Source of the DNA: Tidjanibacter sp.
Lineage (GTDB): Bacteria; Bacteroidota; Bacteroidia; Bacteroidales; Rikenellaceae
Assembly: GCA_017936005.1 (NCBI GenBank)
Contig: JAGBGK010000036.1
Span: 1-47,248 of the forward strand
Direction of reading: 5' to 3'
Length of the DNA stretch: 47,248 bases
Shown here one piece after another: positions 26,882 to 35,420 of this stretch. Below the pieces are notes generated by a model. The model was not told where the DNA came from. It was given only the letters and a program-made list of their open reading frames with translations, and did not search any database. Position numbers and translations under genes: made by a program. Numbering within the stretch: the stretch's first letter is position 1; the number at the start of each line of letters is the position of its first letter.

Positions 26882-26889
26882 TACTTTTA
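26882..26889 (+). promoter_or_regulatory. Possible -7 element of the hybrid regulator gene
   Basis: TACTTTTA, one mismatch from TAnnTTTG, with GTTG at 26859-26862 at 19-bp spacing. The start codon is 25 nt downstream. Confidence 0.3.
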
Positions 26890-26914
26890 CGAAAAAGATT
26901 ACGATTGTGAACCT

Positions 26915-29900
26915 ATGAAAAACCGCTTTTTAACTACACTCATTACCGCTTGTCTGCTGTGTGGGCAGTTATGCTTGGCACAGCCTATGTCGGTAATGCG
27001 ACAATATGACGCCACGTCGGGACTCTCCGACAACACCGTGCGCACCATCTTGCAGGATGCGGCCGGACACATTTGGTTTGGTACCAAAGATGGCATCAAT
27101 CGTTTCAATGGTGTACACATCACTTGCTTTGGCAGCTATCCCCGCACCGCCGACAACCCACTGCTCAACACCCTCAAATTGTGTCCTCACAACACCGACG
27201 AGAACAAGATCTGGGTGGCCGCCGTGGATGGCCTCTACCTCTTTGACCAGACGAGCGGCGAGTTCACCTTCTTGGACGTTAAGGCCGAAGACTCGGTTGG
27301 GTTGAAAACACTTGTTGCCGATGTGTGCTATGATGTTCTCGGTGGCCTCTGGATAGCCACGGTCAACGGACTTTTCTACTACAACGAACTGTTGGGGTGT
27401 CTGAAACACTACACCCACGACGGGAGTCAGCCCTCCTCGCTGCCAAGCAACGTCATATCGTGCATTTTGCGCGACTCTTCGGGGGATATGTGGTTCGGCA
27501 CACGTATGGGCCTTGCCCGCTATCGCAGAGGAGTGGACAAATTCGACAACTACTACTTGGAGCACAAAAGGGCAGATTCCACACCTTTTGAGGTAACGGC
27601 AATTGTGGAGAGCAGCGACGGGGAACTTTGGCTCGGCACACGCTACGATGGATTGTTGCGTCTGAACCAAACCACAGGCAAATTTCGCTCCTACCCCGTG
27701 GTGGGCACCTCCAAAGACAACACGTGGATACGCGCCCTGCACGAGCGCAACAACAACACTCTGCTGGTCGGCACCGAAGACGGACTCTTCATCTTTGACC
27801 TCCACACAAAAACCATCCAACACCAAAAGTCGTTGGGTGTGGAGTCGGTCTACAGCCTTATGGCCGACCGCGAAGGAGGCCTTTGGATTGGCACCTATTT
27901 CAACGGAGTTTACTATCTCTCGCCCCAGAGTAACAATATGCGCTGGTACTACGATGATGGTGCGGAGGGTTCGCTCACGGGCAATGCTGTGAGTCAGTTC
28001 TGCGAGGACGAGAAGGGCAACGTGTGGGTGGCAACCGAAAATGGAGGTCTTAACTACCTCGACAGGCGCACGGGCGAATTTGCTCACTATGGTGCCACCA
28101 ATGCAAACCACGCAGTGAGCCACAACAACATACACGCACTGATGCTCGATGAGCACCGATTGTGGATTGGTACCTTCTCCAAGGGTGTGGACATTATGGA
28201 CACGCGCACTCGCCGCATCGTCAAAAACTACCATCACAGCCAAGACGACACCAACTCCTTGCCCAACAACTATGTCTATTGCATCTACCAAACCCGCAAT
28301 GGGGATGTTTATGTGGGCACAATGGCCGGCTTCTGCAAGTACCAGCCCAAGAGGGACAATTTCCACCGCTTTGAGCAGCTGCGCGATATATTTGTCTACG
28401 ATATGGTGGAGGACAACGAGGGCCGTCTTTGGCTCGCATCCAAAGACAACGGCGTGTGGTGCTACCACCACGGAGAGTTCAAAAACTACCTGAATGTCCC
28501 CAACGACCACAGCTCGCTCGGTAACAACCACGTAATTCGTGCCCACTTGGACAAGAGCGGAAAGGTGTGGTTTGCAACCGAGGGCGGCGGCATTTGTTGC
28601 TACAATGCCGACACCGACAGTTTCACCAACTACGACCACCGCCGCAACCTCTACCACCACATCATCTATGGTATCCTCGATGACGATGAAGGCAACCTTT
28701 GGCTCTCATCCAACTATGGCATCGTGCGCTACAATCCCACGACATTCGAGCAGGTTGTATATACCCACGAGGATGGTTTGCAGAGCAACCAATTCAACTA
28801 CCGCTCGTCAATGAAGGGTTCCGATGGGATGCTCTACTTTGGCGGTGTGAACGGATTCAACTGTTTCCATCCCGACCGCTTCCACCGCAACGAGGTGAAA
28901 CCGACAGCCAACATCTCTGGCATCGTTCTTCACAAACCCTCGTCGGCCTATGAAATATCCAGTGTGAGTGCCAAAGACAAGGTGGTGATAAATCCTCAAA
29001 CTGCCTCTTTCGAAATCAGTTACGAGTGTTTGAGCTTCGTTTCGCCCTCCAAGAACAAGTATGCCTACAAGGTCAACAAACTGCACGAAGATTGGGTGCT
29101 GACCGACAAACCCTCCGTAACTTTTATGGATATGCCGGCAGGCGACTATCGTTTCCTTGTGAGAGTGGCGAACAATGACGGGGTGTGGAGCGACAACGAG
29201 TGTTTTGTGGACCTGACCATACAGGCCCCATTCTGGCGCACCACTACCGCCAAAATACTCTATTCCCTTGTGGCAGCGGTGATTTGTGCTCTCATATTGA
29301 GGCGCTATTTGGCTTGGCAGAAAAACAAACGAGAAAGAGAAACCAAAGAGATGGAGGTGGCGATGCAACAGGAAATTTATCGCTCCAAAATTGAGTTCTT
29401 CACACACGTTGCACACGAAATCAAAACACCTCTCACGCTCATCAAAGCACCTTTGGAGGCTGTGCTCGAAGAGGGTAAGTGGGACGAAGACACGCAAGAG
29501 AACCTTATGGTGATGCAGCAGAATACCGACCGCCTGATGGAGCTCATCAAACAACTGCTCAGCTTCCGTAAAATCGACAAAGAGGGATACAAACTATCAT
29601 ACAGTCGTGTGGATATCAACGACTTTGTACGACGCATTGTAAAACGCTTCGACTCGTCCAAAAAATCCATACGTATCACTGCCAATCTGCCCAAAGAATC
29701 GCTTGCGTGGATGGTCGATTCGGAGGCCTTGACAAAGATTGTGAGCAATCTGTTGGCCAACGGATTGAAATACGCCAATGGTCGCATTGAAGTAGAGGCG
29801 ACAACCGTGGTGGTGGATGGAAAGAGTATGCTGGAACTCACAGTGAGCGACGATGGCCCCGGCATTACCGACTCCGAAAAAGCCAAAATATTTGAGCCCT

Positions 29901-30880
29901 TCTATCGCTCTGCAAACACTTCGTCGGAGAATGGTTTCGGCATCGGGTTGAGCCTTGTGAAATTGTTGGTTGACAAACACGAAGGCACCATCACCGCAGA
30001 CCGTAGCGAAGCGTTGGGCGGCTTGATGGTAACCATACGCCTGCCACAAGGCATAGCCACTTCCACCAAAGAGAGCGTCGAGAGGGTGGAAAGCGAAACA
30101 GAGGAGCCTATGGTGGATATCTCCGGACACGAATGTAACCTCCTGATTGTGGAAGATACCGAGGAGATGCTGGAATTCCTGATGAAAAACCTCGGCTACC
30201 ACTTCAACGTCTTTGGGGCAAAAAATGGCCGCAAAGCATTGGAAGTACTCGAACAGCAAGCCATAGACCTCATTGTGAGCGATATTGTGATGCCGGAGAT
30301 GGACGGATTTGAATTGTTGGGGGCTGTTAGGGGCGACAAAATGTTGTGCCATATTCCTGTGGTGCTGCTCTCGGCACAAGGCACCGTGAACTCCAAAATC
30401 ACCGGACTCGACTATGGCGCCGATGCCTACATCGAAAAGCCCTTCTCGCTCAACCACATCAGGGCCACCATCGACAACCTGCTGAAAAACCGCAAGGTAC
30501 TCTTTGACAGGTTTGCAAGTATGCCGAGTCTTGAATATGGCAAGGGCGAACTCAAACGCCACGACAGCGAGTGGTTGGAGCAGGTTAATGGTATTATCAC
30601 CCACAATTTCACCAACGAGAAGTTTAGTGTCGATATGCTCGCAGCCGAGATGGCTCTCTCGCGCAGCAACCTGAGGCGCAAACTCAAAGGTGTAACAGGA
30701 CTTGCCCCAATCGACTACATCCGACTCGTGAGGCTCAAATCGGCTGCCACTCTGCTCAAAGAGGGCAAGCACCGAGTGAATGAGGTGTGCTATATGGTTG
30801 GTTTCCAAAACCACTCCTACTTTGCCCGTTGCTTCCAAAAGCAGTTTGGTGTGTTGCCGAAAGACTATATGAAAGAGTAG
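26915..30880 (+). CDS. Hybrid two-component system sensor/regulator (HTCS) of the PUL
   Basis: A 1321-aa one-protein two-component system. The signal peptide ends LCLAQ. The periplasmic sensor has about 13 beta-propeller repeats of the Reg_prop type (IWFGTKDG, LWLGTRYDG, LWIGTYFNG, VWFATEGGG and others), then a Y_Y_Y domain (~700-765) and one membrane segment (~780-800). The cytoplasmic part has a histidine kinase (H-box AHEIKTPL, His834), an ATPase domain (DDGPGI, GFGIGLSL), a receiver with Asp1123 (SDIVMPEMDG) and a C-terminal AraC-type HTH. It should sense an oligosaccharide from the target glycan in the periplasm and activate the divergent susC operon. The start at 26915 begins the signal peptide; the frame is open to 26873. 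Confidence 0.95.
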   Translation: MKNRFLTTLITACLLCGQLCLAQPMSVMRQYDATSGLSDNTVRTILQDAAGHIWFGTKDGINRFNGVHITCFGSYPRTADNPLLNTLKLCPHNTDENKIWVAAVDGLYLFDQTSGEFTFLDVKAEDSVGLKTLVADVCYDVLGGLWIATVNGLFYYNELLGCLKHYTHDGSQPSSLPSNVISCILRDSSGDMWFGTRMGLARYRRGVDKFDNYYLEHKRADSTPFEVTAIVESSDGELWLGTRYDGLLRLNQTTGKFRSYPVVGTSKDNTWIRALHERNNNTLLVGTEDGLFIFDLHTKTIQHQKSLGVESVYSLMADREGGLWIGTYFNGVYYLSPQSNNMRWYYDDGAEGSLTGNAVSQFCEDEKGNVWVATENGGLNYLDRRTGEFAHYGATNANHAVSHNNIHALMLDEHRLWIGTFSKGVDIMDTRTRRIVKNYHHSQDDTNSLPNNYVYCIYQTRNGDVYVGTMAGFCKYQPKRDNFHRFEQLRDIFVYDMVEDNEGRLWLASKDNGVWCYHHGEFKNYLNVPNDHSSLGNNHVIRAHLDKSGKVWFATEGGGICCYNADTDSFTNYDHRRNLYHHIIYGILDDDEGNLWLSSNYGIVRYNPTTFEQVVYTHEDGLQSNQFNYRSSMKGSDGMLYFGGVNGFNCFHPDRFHRNEVKPTANISGIVLHKPSSAYEISSVSAKDKVVINPQTASFEISYECLSFVSPSKNKYAYKVNKLHEDWVLTDKPSVTFMDMPAGDYRFLVRVANNDGVWSDNECFVDLTIQAPFWRTTTAKILYSLVAAVICALILRRYLAWQKNKRERETKEMEVAMQQEIYRSKIEFFTHVAHEIKTPLTLIKAPLEAVLEEGKWDEDTQENLMVMQQNTDRLMELIKQLLSFRKIDKEGYKLSYSRVDINDFVRRIVKRFDSSKKSIRITANLPKESLAWMVDSEALTKIVSNLLANGLKYANGRIEVEATTVVVDGKSMLELTVSDDGPGITDSEKAKIFEPFYRSANTSSENGFGIGLSLVKLLVDKHEGTITADRSEALGGLMVTIRLPQGIATSTKESVERVESETEEPMVDISGHECNLLIVEDTEEMLEFLMKNLGYHFNVFGAKNGRKALEVLEQQAIDLIVSDIVMPEMDGFELLGAVRGDKMLCHIPVVLLSAQGTVNSKITGLDYGADAYIEKPFSLNHIRATIDNLLKNRKVLFDRFASMPSLEYGKGELKRHDSEWLEQVNGIITHNFTNEKFSVDMLAAEMALSRSNLRRKLKGVTGLAPIDYIRLVRLKSAATLLKEGKHRVNEVCYMVGFQNHSYFARCFQKQFGVLPKDYMKE

Positions 30881-30971
30881 AAAAAGATTGTCCGGGAATG
30901 TGAGGGGCTGTCCAAAAACAATTTAGCAAACAAATTTTAACAGCCTCTGAAAAACGTAAAACATAAAATGA

Positions 30972-30979
30972 TATATTTG
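30972..30979 (+). promoter_or_regulatory. -7 element of galM
   Basis: TATATTTG is an exact TAnnTTTG match, 25 nt upstream of the galM start codon, suggesting that galM has its own promoter after the HTCS gene. Confidence 0.5.
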
Positions 30980-31004
30980 TTGTCTAAAAAAATGTGAAAA
31001 CAAA

Positions 31005-32129
31005 ATGAAAAAACTACTACTCCTTGTGGCTACCATCGCCACCCTGTGCGCTTGCTCGCAAGAGCAACAGCCTCAACTCCTCGATGCCGACAATTTTGCC
31101 ACCACCATCGACGGTAAACCCGTGGCTCTCTACACCCTCAAAGGGGGAAATCTGGTGATGCAGGTTACCAACTTTGGCGGTCGCGTGGTGGCCCTCTGGA
31201 CTCCCGACCGAGAGGGTGTTATGGAGGATATAGTGTTGGGCTACAACAACATTGACACATACATCAACAACCCCGGAGAGCGTTTCCTCGGAGCTTGTGT
31301 GGGTGTTGTGGCCAACCGCATTGGCGAGGGCCGCTTTGTGCTCAATGGCAAAGAGTACCACACCCCGCTGAACAACAATGGGCAGACGCTCCACGGAGGC
31401 AACCGTGGTGTGGATATGGTTGTGTGGGACGTGGTGGAGGCCGGCGACAACTTCATCACCCTGCACCTGCTGGCAGCCGACGGCGAGGAGGGCTTCCCCG
31501 GCAATAGGGATATCACGATGACCTACACACTCACCGAGCAGGACGAATTCCGCGTGGATTACCTCATCACCACCGATGCGCCCGCTTTGGTGAACATCTC
31601 CCACCACTCCTTCTTCAACCTCAAAGGAGAGGGCCGTGGCACCATCCTCGACCACGTGCTCACCATTGACGCAGACCACGTTACCCCTACCAACGAGTGG
31701 CTCATACCCACAGGCGAGGTGGCTGCTGTGGAGGGTACCCCCTACGATTTCCGCCAACCCCACACCATCGGTGAGCGCATCGACACCCCCAACGAGCAAC
31801 TCGCTTTTGGCAAGGGTTACGATGCCAACTGGTGCCTCAATCGTGCAGACGATGGCACGGTGCAGAGCGTGGCCACACTCTACTGCCCCTCCAATGGTCG
31901 CCATATGGAGGTGCTGACCGACCAAGTGGGTTTGCAGTTCTACTCGGGCAACTTCTTCGACGGTACAACCACGGGTAAGTATGGCCGCACGCTCAACTTC
32001 CGCGAGTCGGTAGCCCTTGAAACCCAAAAGTGGCCCGATGGTATAAACCACAACCATTTCCCATCCATCGTGCTCAACCCCGAGGAGCAGTACACCCACA
32101 CCTGCATCTACCGATTTACGACCAAATAG
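31005..32129 (+). CDS. galM: Aldose 1-epimerase (galactose mutarotase), lipoprotein
   Basis: A 374-aa mutarotase that interconverts alpha and beta anomers of sugars such as galactose and glucose. Family motifs are TLHGGNRGVDMV (substrate His), NISHHSFFNLKG (catalytic His) and the C-terminal RESVALETQKWPDG with the catalytic Glu. The N-terminus is a lipoprotein signal with Cys17 (LCAC), so the enzyme is probably periplasmic and membrane-anchored, as in many Bacteroidales PUL-associated mutarotases. It lies 124 bp after the HTCS gene with its own -7 box. A contribution to the PUL is possible but not shown. A strong terminator follows. Confidence 0.93.
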   Translation: MKKLLLLVATIATLCACSQEQQPQLLDADNFATTIDGKPVALYTLKGGNLVMQVTNFGGRVVALWTPDREGVMEDIVLGYNNIDTYINNPGERFLGACVGVVANRIGEGRFVLNGKEYHTPLNNNGQTLHGGNRGVDMVVWDVVEAGDNFITLHLLAADGEEGFPGNRDITMTYTLTEQDEFRVDYLITTDAPALVNISHHSFFNLKGEGRGTILDHVLTIDADHVTPTNEWLIPTGEVAAVEGTPYDFRQPHTIGERIDTPNEQLAFGKGYDANWCLNRADDGTVQSVATLYCPSNGRHMEVLTDQVGLQFYSGNFFDGTTTGKYGRTLNFRESVALETQKWPDGINHNHFPSIVLNPEEQYTHTCIYRFTTK

Positions 32130-32205
32130 GGGGAGGGGCTGTACGACAAGGCGTTTTTGCGCCACGCAAGCCTTGAAAGACCTCTTGTTATACGATTTTC
32201 AACAA

Positions 32206-32250
32206 CAAGGGTGTGTCTAAACATTTGTTAGACACACCCTTGGTTTTTTT
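32206..32250. terminator. Rho-independent terminator of galM, also facing the methylase gene
   Basis: A perfect 15-bp stem (32206-32220 with 32228-32242), a 7-nt loop and a run of seven T at 32244-32250 on the plus strand. The minus-strand side has TTGTTG, so it may also end the convergent operon. Confidence 0.9.
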
Positions 32251-32312
32251 GCTCCACACTGTTTTTGCAAAACTTATCGCATCGGTAGTGTTGATTTTGA
32301 ACTCCCTCCCCT

Positions 32313-33023
32313 CTATCGCCCTACGATGAAGATTGTGGGGCGTTTGTGCATATCGGGTAGGGGTGTCTTGCGCCACTGCTCCACCGAAAGGGTGCGAATA
32401 AGTTGGGTGGGGGAGGTGATGTCCACAGCCACCGTAACCCTCGTGGTGCCCGACAGGGTGGCGAGCATATCGCCAAGCAGTTTTTCGTTACGATAGGGTG
32501 CCTCAATGAAAATCTGGCTCTGGCCCTCCGTGAGCGCCCTGCGCTCGAAGTGTCGGAGTGCTTTGGCGCGCTCGGCGGGTTTGATGGGTAGGTAGCCGTT
32601 GAAGGCGAAACTCTGGCCGTTTTGTCCGCTGGCCATAAGGGCCATCAGAATGCTCGAAGGGCCCACGAGGGGAATGACCTCGATACCCTTCTTTTGTGCC
32701 AGCGCAACCACATCGGCTCCGGGGTCGGCCACACCGGGCAGTCCGGCCTCGCTGATGATACCCGCACTACGGCCCTCCAAAATGGGCCTCAGGAGTGGCT
32801 CAATCTCCAAAGCGGTGGTGTGTTCGTTGCACTCGGCAAACTCCAACTCCTCGATGGGGCGACCAATCTTTGCTGCGCTGAGGAACCTACGGGCCGTGCG
32901 CACGTTCTCCACAATGAAGTAGTCCAGCCCTGCCATTATGGCCCTGTTGGCTTCGGGTAGCACATCATAGGGGTTGCCCTCGCTGATGGGGCAGGGGAGC
33001 ATATAGATTTTTCCGTAGGTCAT
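32313..33023 (-). CDS. RsmI-like SAM-dependent tetrapyrrole methylase family protein
   Basis: A 236-aa protein of the tetrapyrrole (corrin/porphyrin) methylase fold. The motifs are variants of those in RsmI, the 16S rRNA C1402 2'-O-methyltransferase: PISEG replaces the usual PIGN, EAGLPGVADPG corresponds to SDAGTPGISDPG, and GPSSILMAL and IEAPYRN follow. It is shorter than canonical RsmI (about 286 aa in E. coli) and lacks the C-terminal extension. Bacteroidota carry such a short paralogue in addition to true RsmI, so rRNA methylation is possible but the target is unknown. It lies 23 bp after murF-alr and probably ends that operon. Confidence 0.8.
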   Translation of the reverse strand: MTYGKIYMLPCPISEGNPYDVLPEANRAIMAGLDYFIVENVRTARRFLSAAKIGRPIEELEFAECNEHTTALEIEPLLRPILEGRSAGIISEAGLPGVADPGADVVALAQKKGIEVIPLVGPSSILMALMASGQNGQSFAFNGYLPIKPAERAKALRHFERRALTEGQSQIFIEAPYRNEKLLGDMLATLSGTTRVTVAVDITSPTQLIRTLSVEQWRKTPLPDMHKRPTIFIVGR

Positions 33024-33046
33024 ACCTCTTTTGTTTGATAGTCTTC

Positions 33047-35362
33047 CTATTCCTTTATATATATACGTTTCACCCTCTTTGATACGGAGGTCATAATCTC
33101 ATAAGGAATGGTGCCCAACACCTCGGCCATCTCTTCCACGCTGCCGCCTTCGCCACCGAAGATGACAACCTCGTCGCCCTCTTTGACGTTGAGGCCTGTG
33201 GTGTCAATCATACAACTATCCATACACACCCTGCCGATGATTGGAGCCATCTGCCCTGCCACACACACGCTCCACGCTCCGCCTCCAAGCCTACGGTCGA
33301 GTCCATCGGCATAGCCTATGGGTATGGTGGCGACCTGTGTGGTGCGTTCAATCACTCCCGCACGACCATAGCCAACCGTTTCACCCTTGGAGAGGGTTTT
33401 CACCTGCACGATGCGTGTGGTGAGCCTTGCTATGGGCTTTGCCCCCTTTGCTCCCACGCCATAGAGCCCTATGCCCAAACGGCACATATCGTAGTGCGAG
33501 TCGGGGTAGTGCTCGATGGCAGCACTATTGTTGAGGTGTCGTAGGGGGGTGTAGGGGAGTCCCTCCATAATGGCCTCCGATACCTCCTTGAAGGTCTGCT
33601 GTTGTGAGTGTACAAAGTCTTCCTCTTCGGGCATATCGGCTGTGGCGAGGTGTGAGAATATGGTCCTCACGGTAACCACACTACGCAGGCGTTCCAACTC
33701 CCGCTTCAACACCTCCACATCTTCCATACGGAAGCCGAGTCGGTGCATACCGCTGTCTATTTTCAGGTGTATGGGGTAGTCGCTCTCGCCCGCCCTGACC
33801 ACAGCCTCCGCAAAGGCGTGTAGGGAAGTAAGGTTGTATATCTCCGGCTCCAAGCGGTAGGTGGTCATCAGTAGGAAGCTGTCGGCATCGGCATTGAGTA
33901 CCACAATGGGCATAGTAATACCCTTCTTGCGCAGCTCCACACCCTCGTCGGCAAAGGCAACAGCCAAGTAGTCCACTCCCTCGTGGGCCAGTGTGGATGC
34001 AATCTCATAGTCGCCGTGGCCGTAACTCGAAGCCTTCACCATAGCCATCAGGCGTGTGCCTTCGGGCAACATTCTGCGGTAGATATTAAGGTTGGCGACC
34101 ATGGTGGAGAGATTGACCTCCAAGACGGTTGTGTGGCTCTGACGCGATAGAGCGTGCACAAGCCTATCGAAGCCCGACATCTGGTGTCCCTTGACAAGCA
34201 GTGCCGCACCCTCAATCTTATCCTGCGAGAAGGCTCCCAGCAGCTCGTCCACCGAGGCGTAGAATTCGCTCTCCATCTCGAAATACTCCCTATGGGCCGA
34301 GATGTGTTCGCCAACGCCAATGAGTCGGCTCACACCCGCTTGGTCGAGCAGTTCGCCCACCTTTGAATAGAGCCTGTCATCGGGTAGAGTGCTGAATGGA
34401 ATGTCCGACAGAATCACAATCTTGCGCCTTGTGGCTGCAATCTTGTCCAGCTCGTCAAGCGCAATGGCCAGAGAGTTGGTGTCGGAGTTGTAGGTGTCGG
34501 AAAGGATGACCGACTCACCCAAGCCTTCGCCAAGCGAAAGTTTTAGTGTAATGGGTTGTGCTTCTTTGAGTTGCTCCTCGATGGTGTCGGTGTTGTAGCC
34601 CATAGAGCGATAGAGTGCCACCACCATAGAGTGTAGGTCGGAGGCGGGGATTTTCTCCCTCACACCCACCACTGCCTCCACAATGTAGGGATTGGTGGCA
34701 TCATAGATAACCCTTCCGCAACGGCTGAACAGCACCGCTTTTTCGGAGGCCTTATGACTGCGGTCGATGAAGTTCTCGTCGTGTTGTGGGCCCAGAGAGG
34801 TGAAGATTCCCACGTCGGGCCTAATCATTGCCTCCAAGCGAGCCATCTCGTCGGGGCGCGATATGCCGGCCTCAATCACCGCCATATCCTCGTCGCCCTC
34901 AATCATTAGTAGCGACAAGGCGACACCCAACTGCGAGTTGTAGCTCCTCGGCGAACGGAAGATGCGTACACCCATTGGAGCAACCTCTGCAATGAGTTCC
35001 TTTGTTGTGGTCTTACCCGTTGAGCCGGTGATGGCTACCACCGTGCCTCGGAAGTGGCTACGGTGGTCGGTGGCTACCTTTTGGAGCGCATAGAGAGAGC
35101 GCTCCACCACCACAAAGCCCGCCTCGGGCCAAGCCCCGAAGTCCACCTCTCGCTCCACCATAAAGGCCCTCAGGCCCCTGCGGTAGAGGTCGTCGATGAA
35201 GGTGTGGCCGTCGTGATTTATACCACCGATAGCCACAAACATTGGGTTTTGCTCCGTGGCAAAACTATGGCGACTATCGGTCATAACACGCCCCACACGA
35301 AGGTCTGCTCCTTCGAGTCGTCCGCCGGTGAGGGTGGCTATTTCGCTCAACGTGTAATTCAT
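33047..35362 (-). CDS. murF: Bifunctional MurF ligase / alanine racemase
   Basis: A 771-aa cytoplasmic fusion. The N-terminal half (~1-400) is MurF, which adds D-Ala-D-Ala to UDP-MurNAc-tripeptide: ATP loop GSTGKTTT at 113-120, then YNSQLGVALSLL and SDTYNSD motifs. The C-terminal half (~405-771) is a PLP-dependent alanine racemase that makes D-Ala: Lys443 in MVKASSYGHG binds PLP, and the VGYGR Tyr and GRVCMDSCMID segment complete the site. The fusion is common in Bacteroidota and couples D-Ala supply with its use. Its neighbours in the same direction include an amidase and a peptidase, in keeping with a wall-related cluster. The start is 58 bp after the M3 peptidase gene. Confidence 0.95.
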   Translation of the reverse strand: MNYTLSEIATLTGGRLEGADLRVGRVMTDSRHSFATEQNPMFVAIGGINHDGHTFIDDLYRRGLRAFMVEREVDFGAWPEAGFVVVERSLYALQKVATDHRSHFRGTVVAITGSTGKTTTKELIAEVAPMGVRIFRSPRSYNSQLGVALSLLMIEGDEDMAVIEAGISRPDEMARLEAMIRPDVGIFTSLGPQHDENFIDRSHKASEKAVLFSRCGRVIYDATNPYIVEAVVGVREKIPASDLHSMVVALYRSMGYNTDTIEEQLKEAQPITLKLSLGEGLGESVILSDTYNSDTNSLAIALDELDKIAATRRKIVILSDIPFSTLPDDRLYSKVGELLDQAGVSRLIGVGEHISAHREYFEMESEFYASVDELLGAFSQDKIEGAALLVKGHQMSGFDRLVHALSRQSHTTVLEVNLSTMVANLNIYRRMLPEGTRLMAMVKASSYGHGDYEIASTLAHEGVDYLAVAFADEGVELRKKGITMPIVVLNADADSFLLMTTYRLEPEIYNLTSLHAFAEAVVRAGESDYPIHLKIDSGMHRLGFRMEDVEVLKRELERLRSVVTVRTIFSHLATADMPEEEDFVHSQQQTFKEVSEAIMEGLPYTPLRHLNNSAAIEHYPDSHYDMCRLGIGLYGVGAKGAKPIARLTTRIVQVKTLSKGETVGYGRAGVIERTTQVATIPIGYADGLDRRLGGGAWSVCVAGQMAPIIGRVCMDSCMIDTTGLNVKEGDEVVIFGGEGGSVEEMAEVLGTIPYEIMTSVSKRVKRIYIKE

Positions 35363-35391
35363 CTCAAAACGTAAATTTAGGAAAAATCAAA

Positions 35392-35420
35392 AATTATCAA
35401 TTTTCCATTTTCAATTTGAC
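35392..35420. repeat. A/T heptamer tandem repeat
   Basis: About three degenerate 7-nt units of the TTTTCAA/TTTTCCA type between murF-alr and the M3 peptidase gene. The same motif recurs at 44511-44535, and related forms occur at 1-14 and 43471-43490. Confidence 0.5.

Larger units (their letters stand above)
26537..26914. other. Divergent regulatory region between susC and the hybrid regulator gene
   Basis: No gene is seen in 378 bp. It holds a weak -7 box for susC (26715-26722), a long susC leader of roughly 170 nt, two 26-bp direct repeat units (26744-26769 and 26807-26832), and a weak -7 box for the regulator gene (26882-26889). The layout is what one expects of a PUL control region. Confidence 0.6.

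Noticed and set aside
30900..30950. Insertion-sequence end or terminator after the HTCS gene
   Set aside because: Only a loose inverted repeat (GAGGGGCTGT with ACAGCCTCTGA, about 27-nt loop) is seen, with no transposase, no duplication and no T-tract.
32188..32376. 62-aa minus-strand frame after galM
   Set aside because: It runs through the terminator hairpin and overlaps the methylase 3' end; there is no start context and no family pattern.
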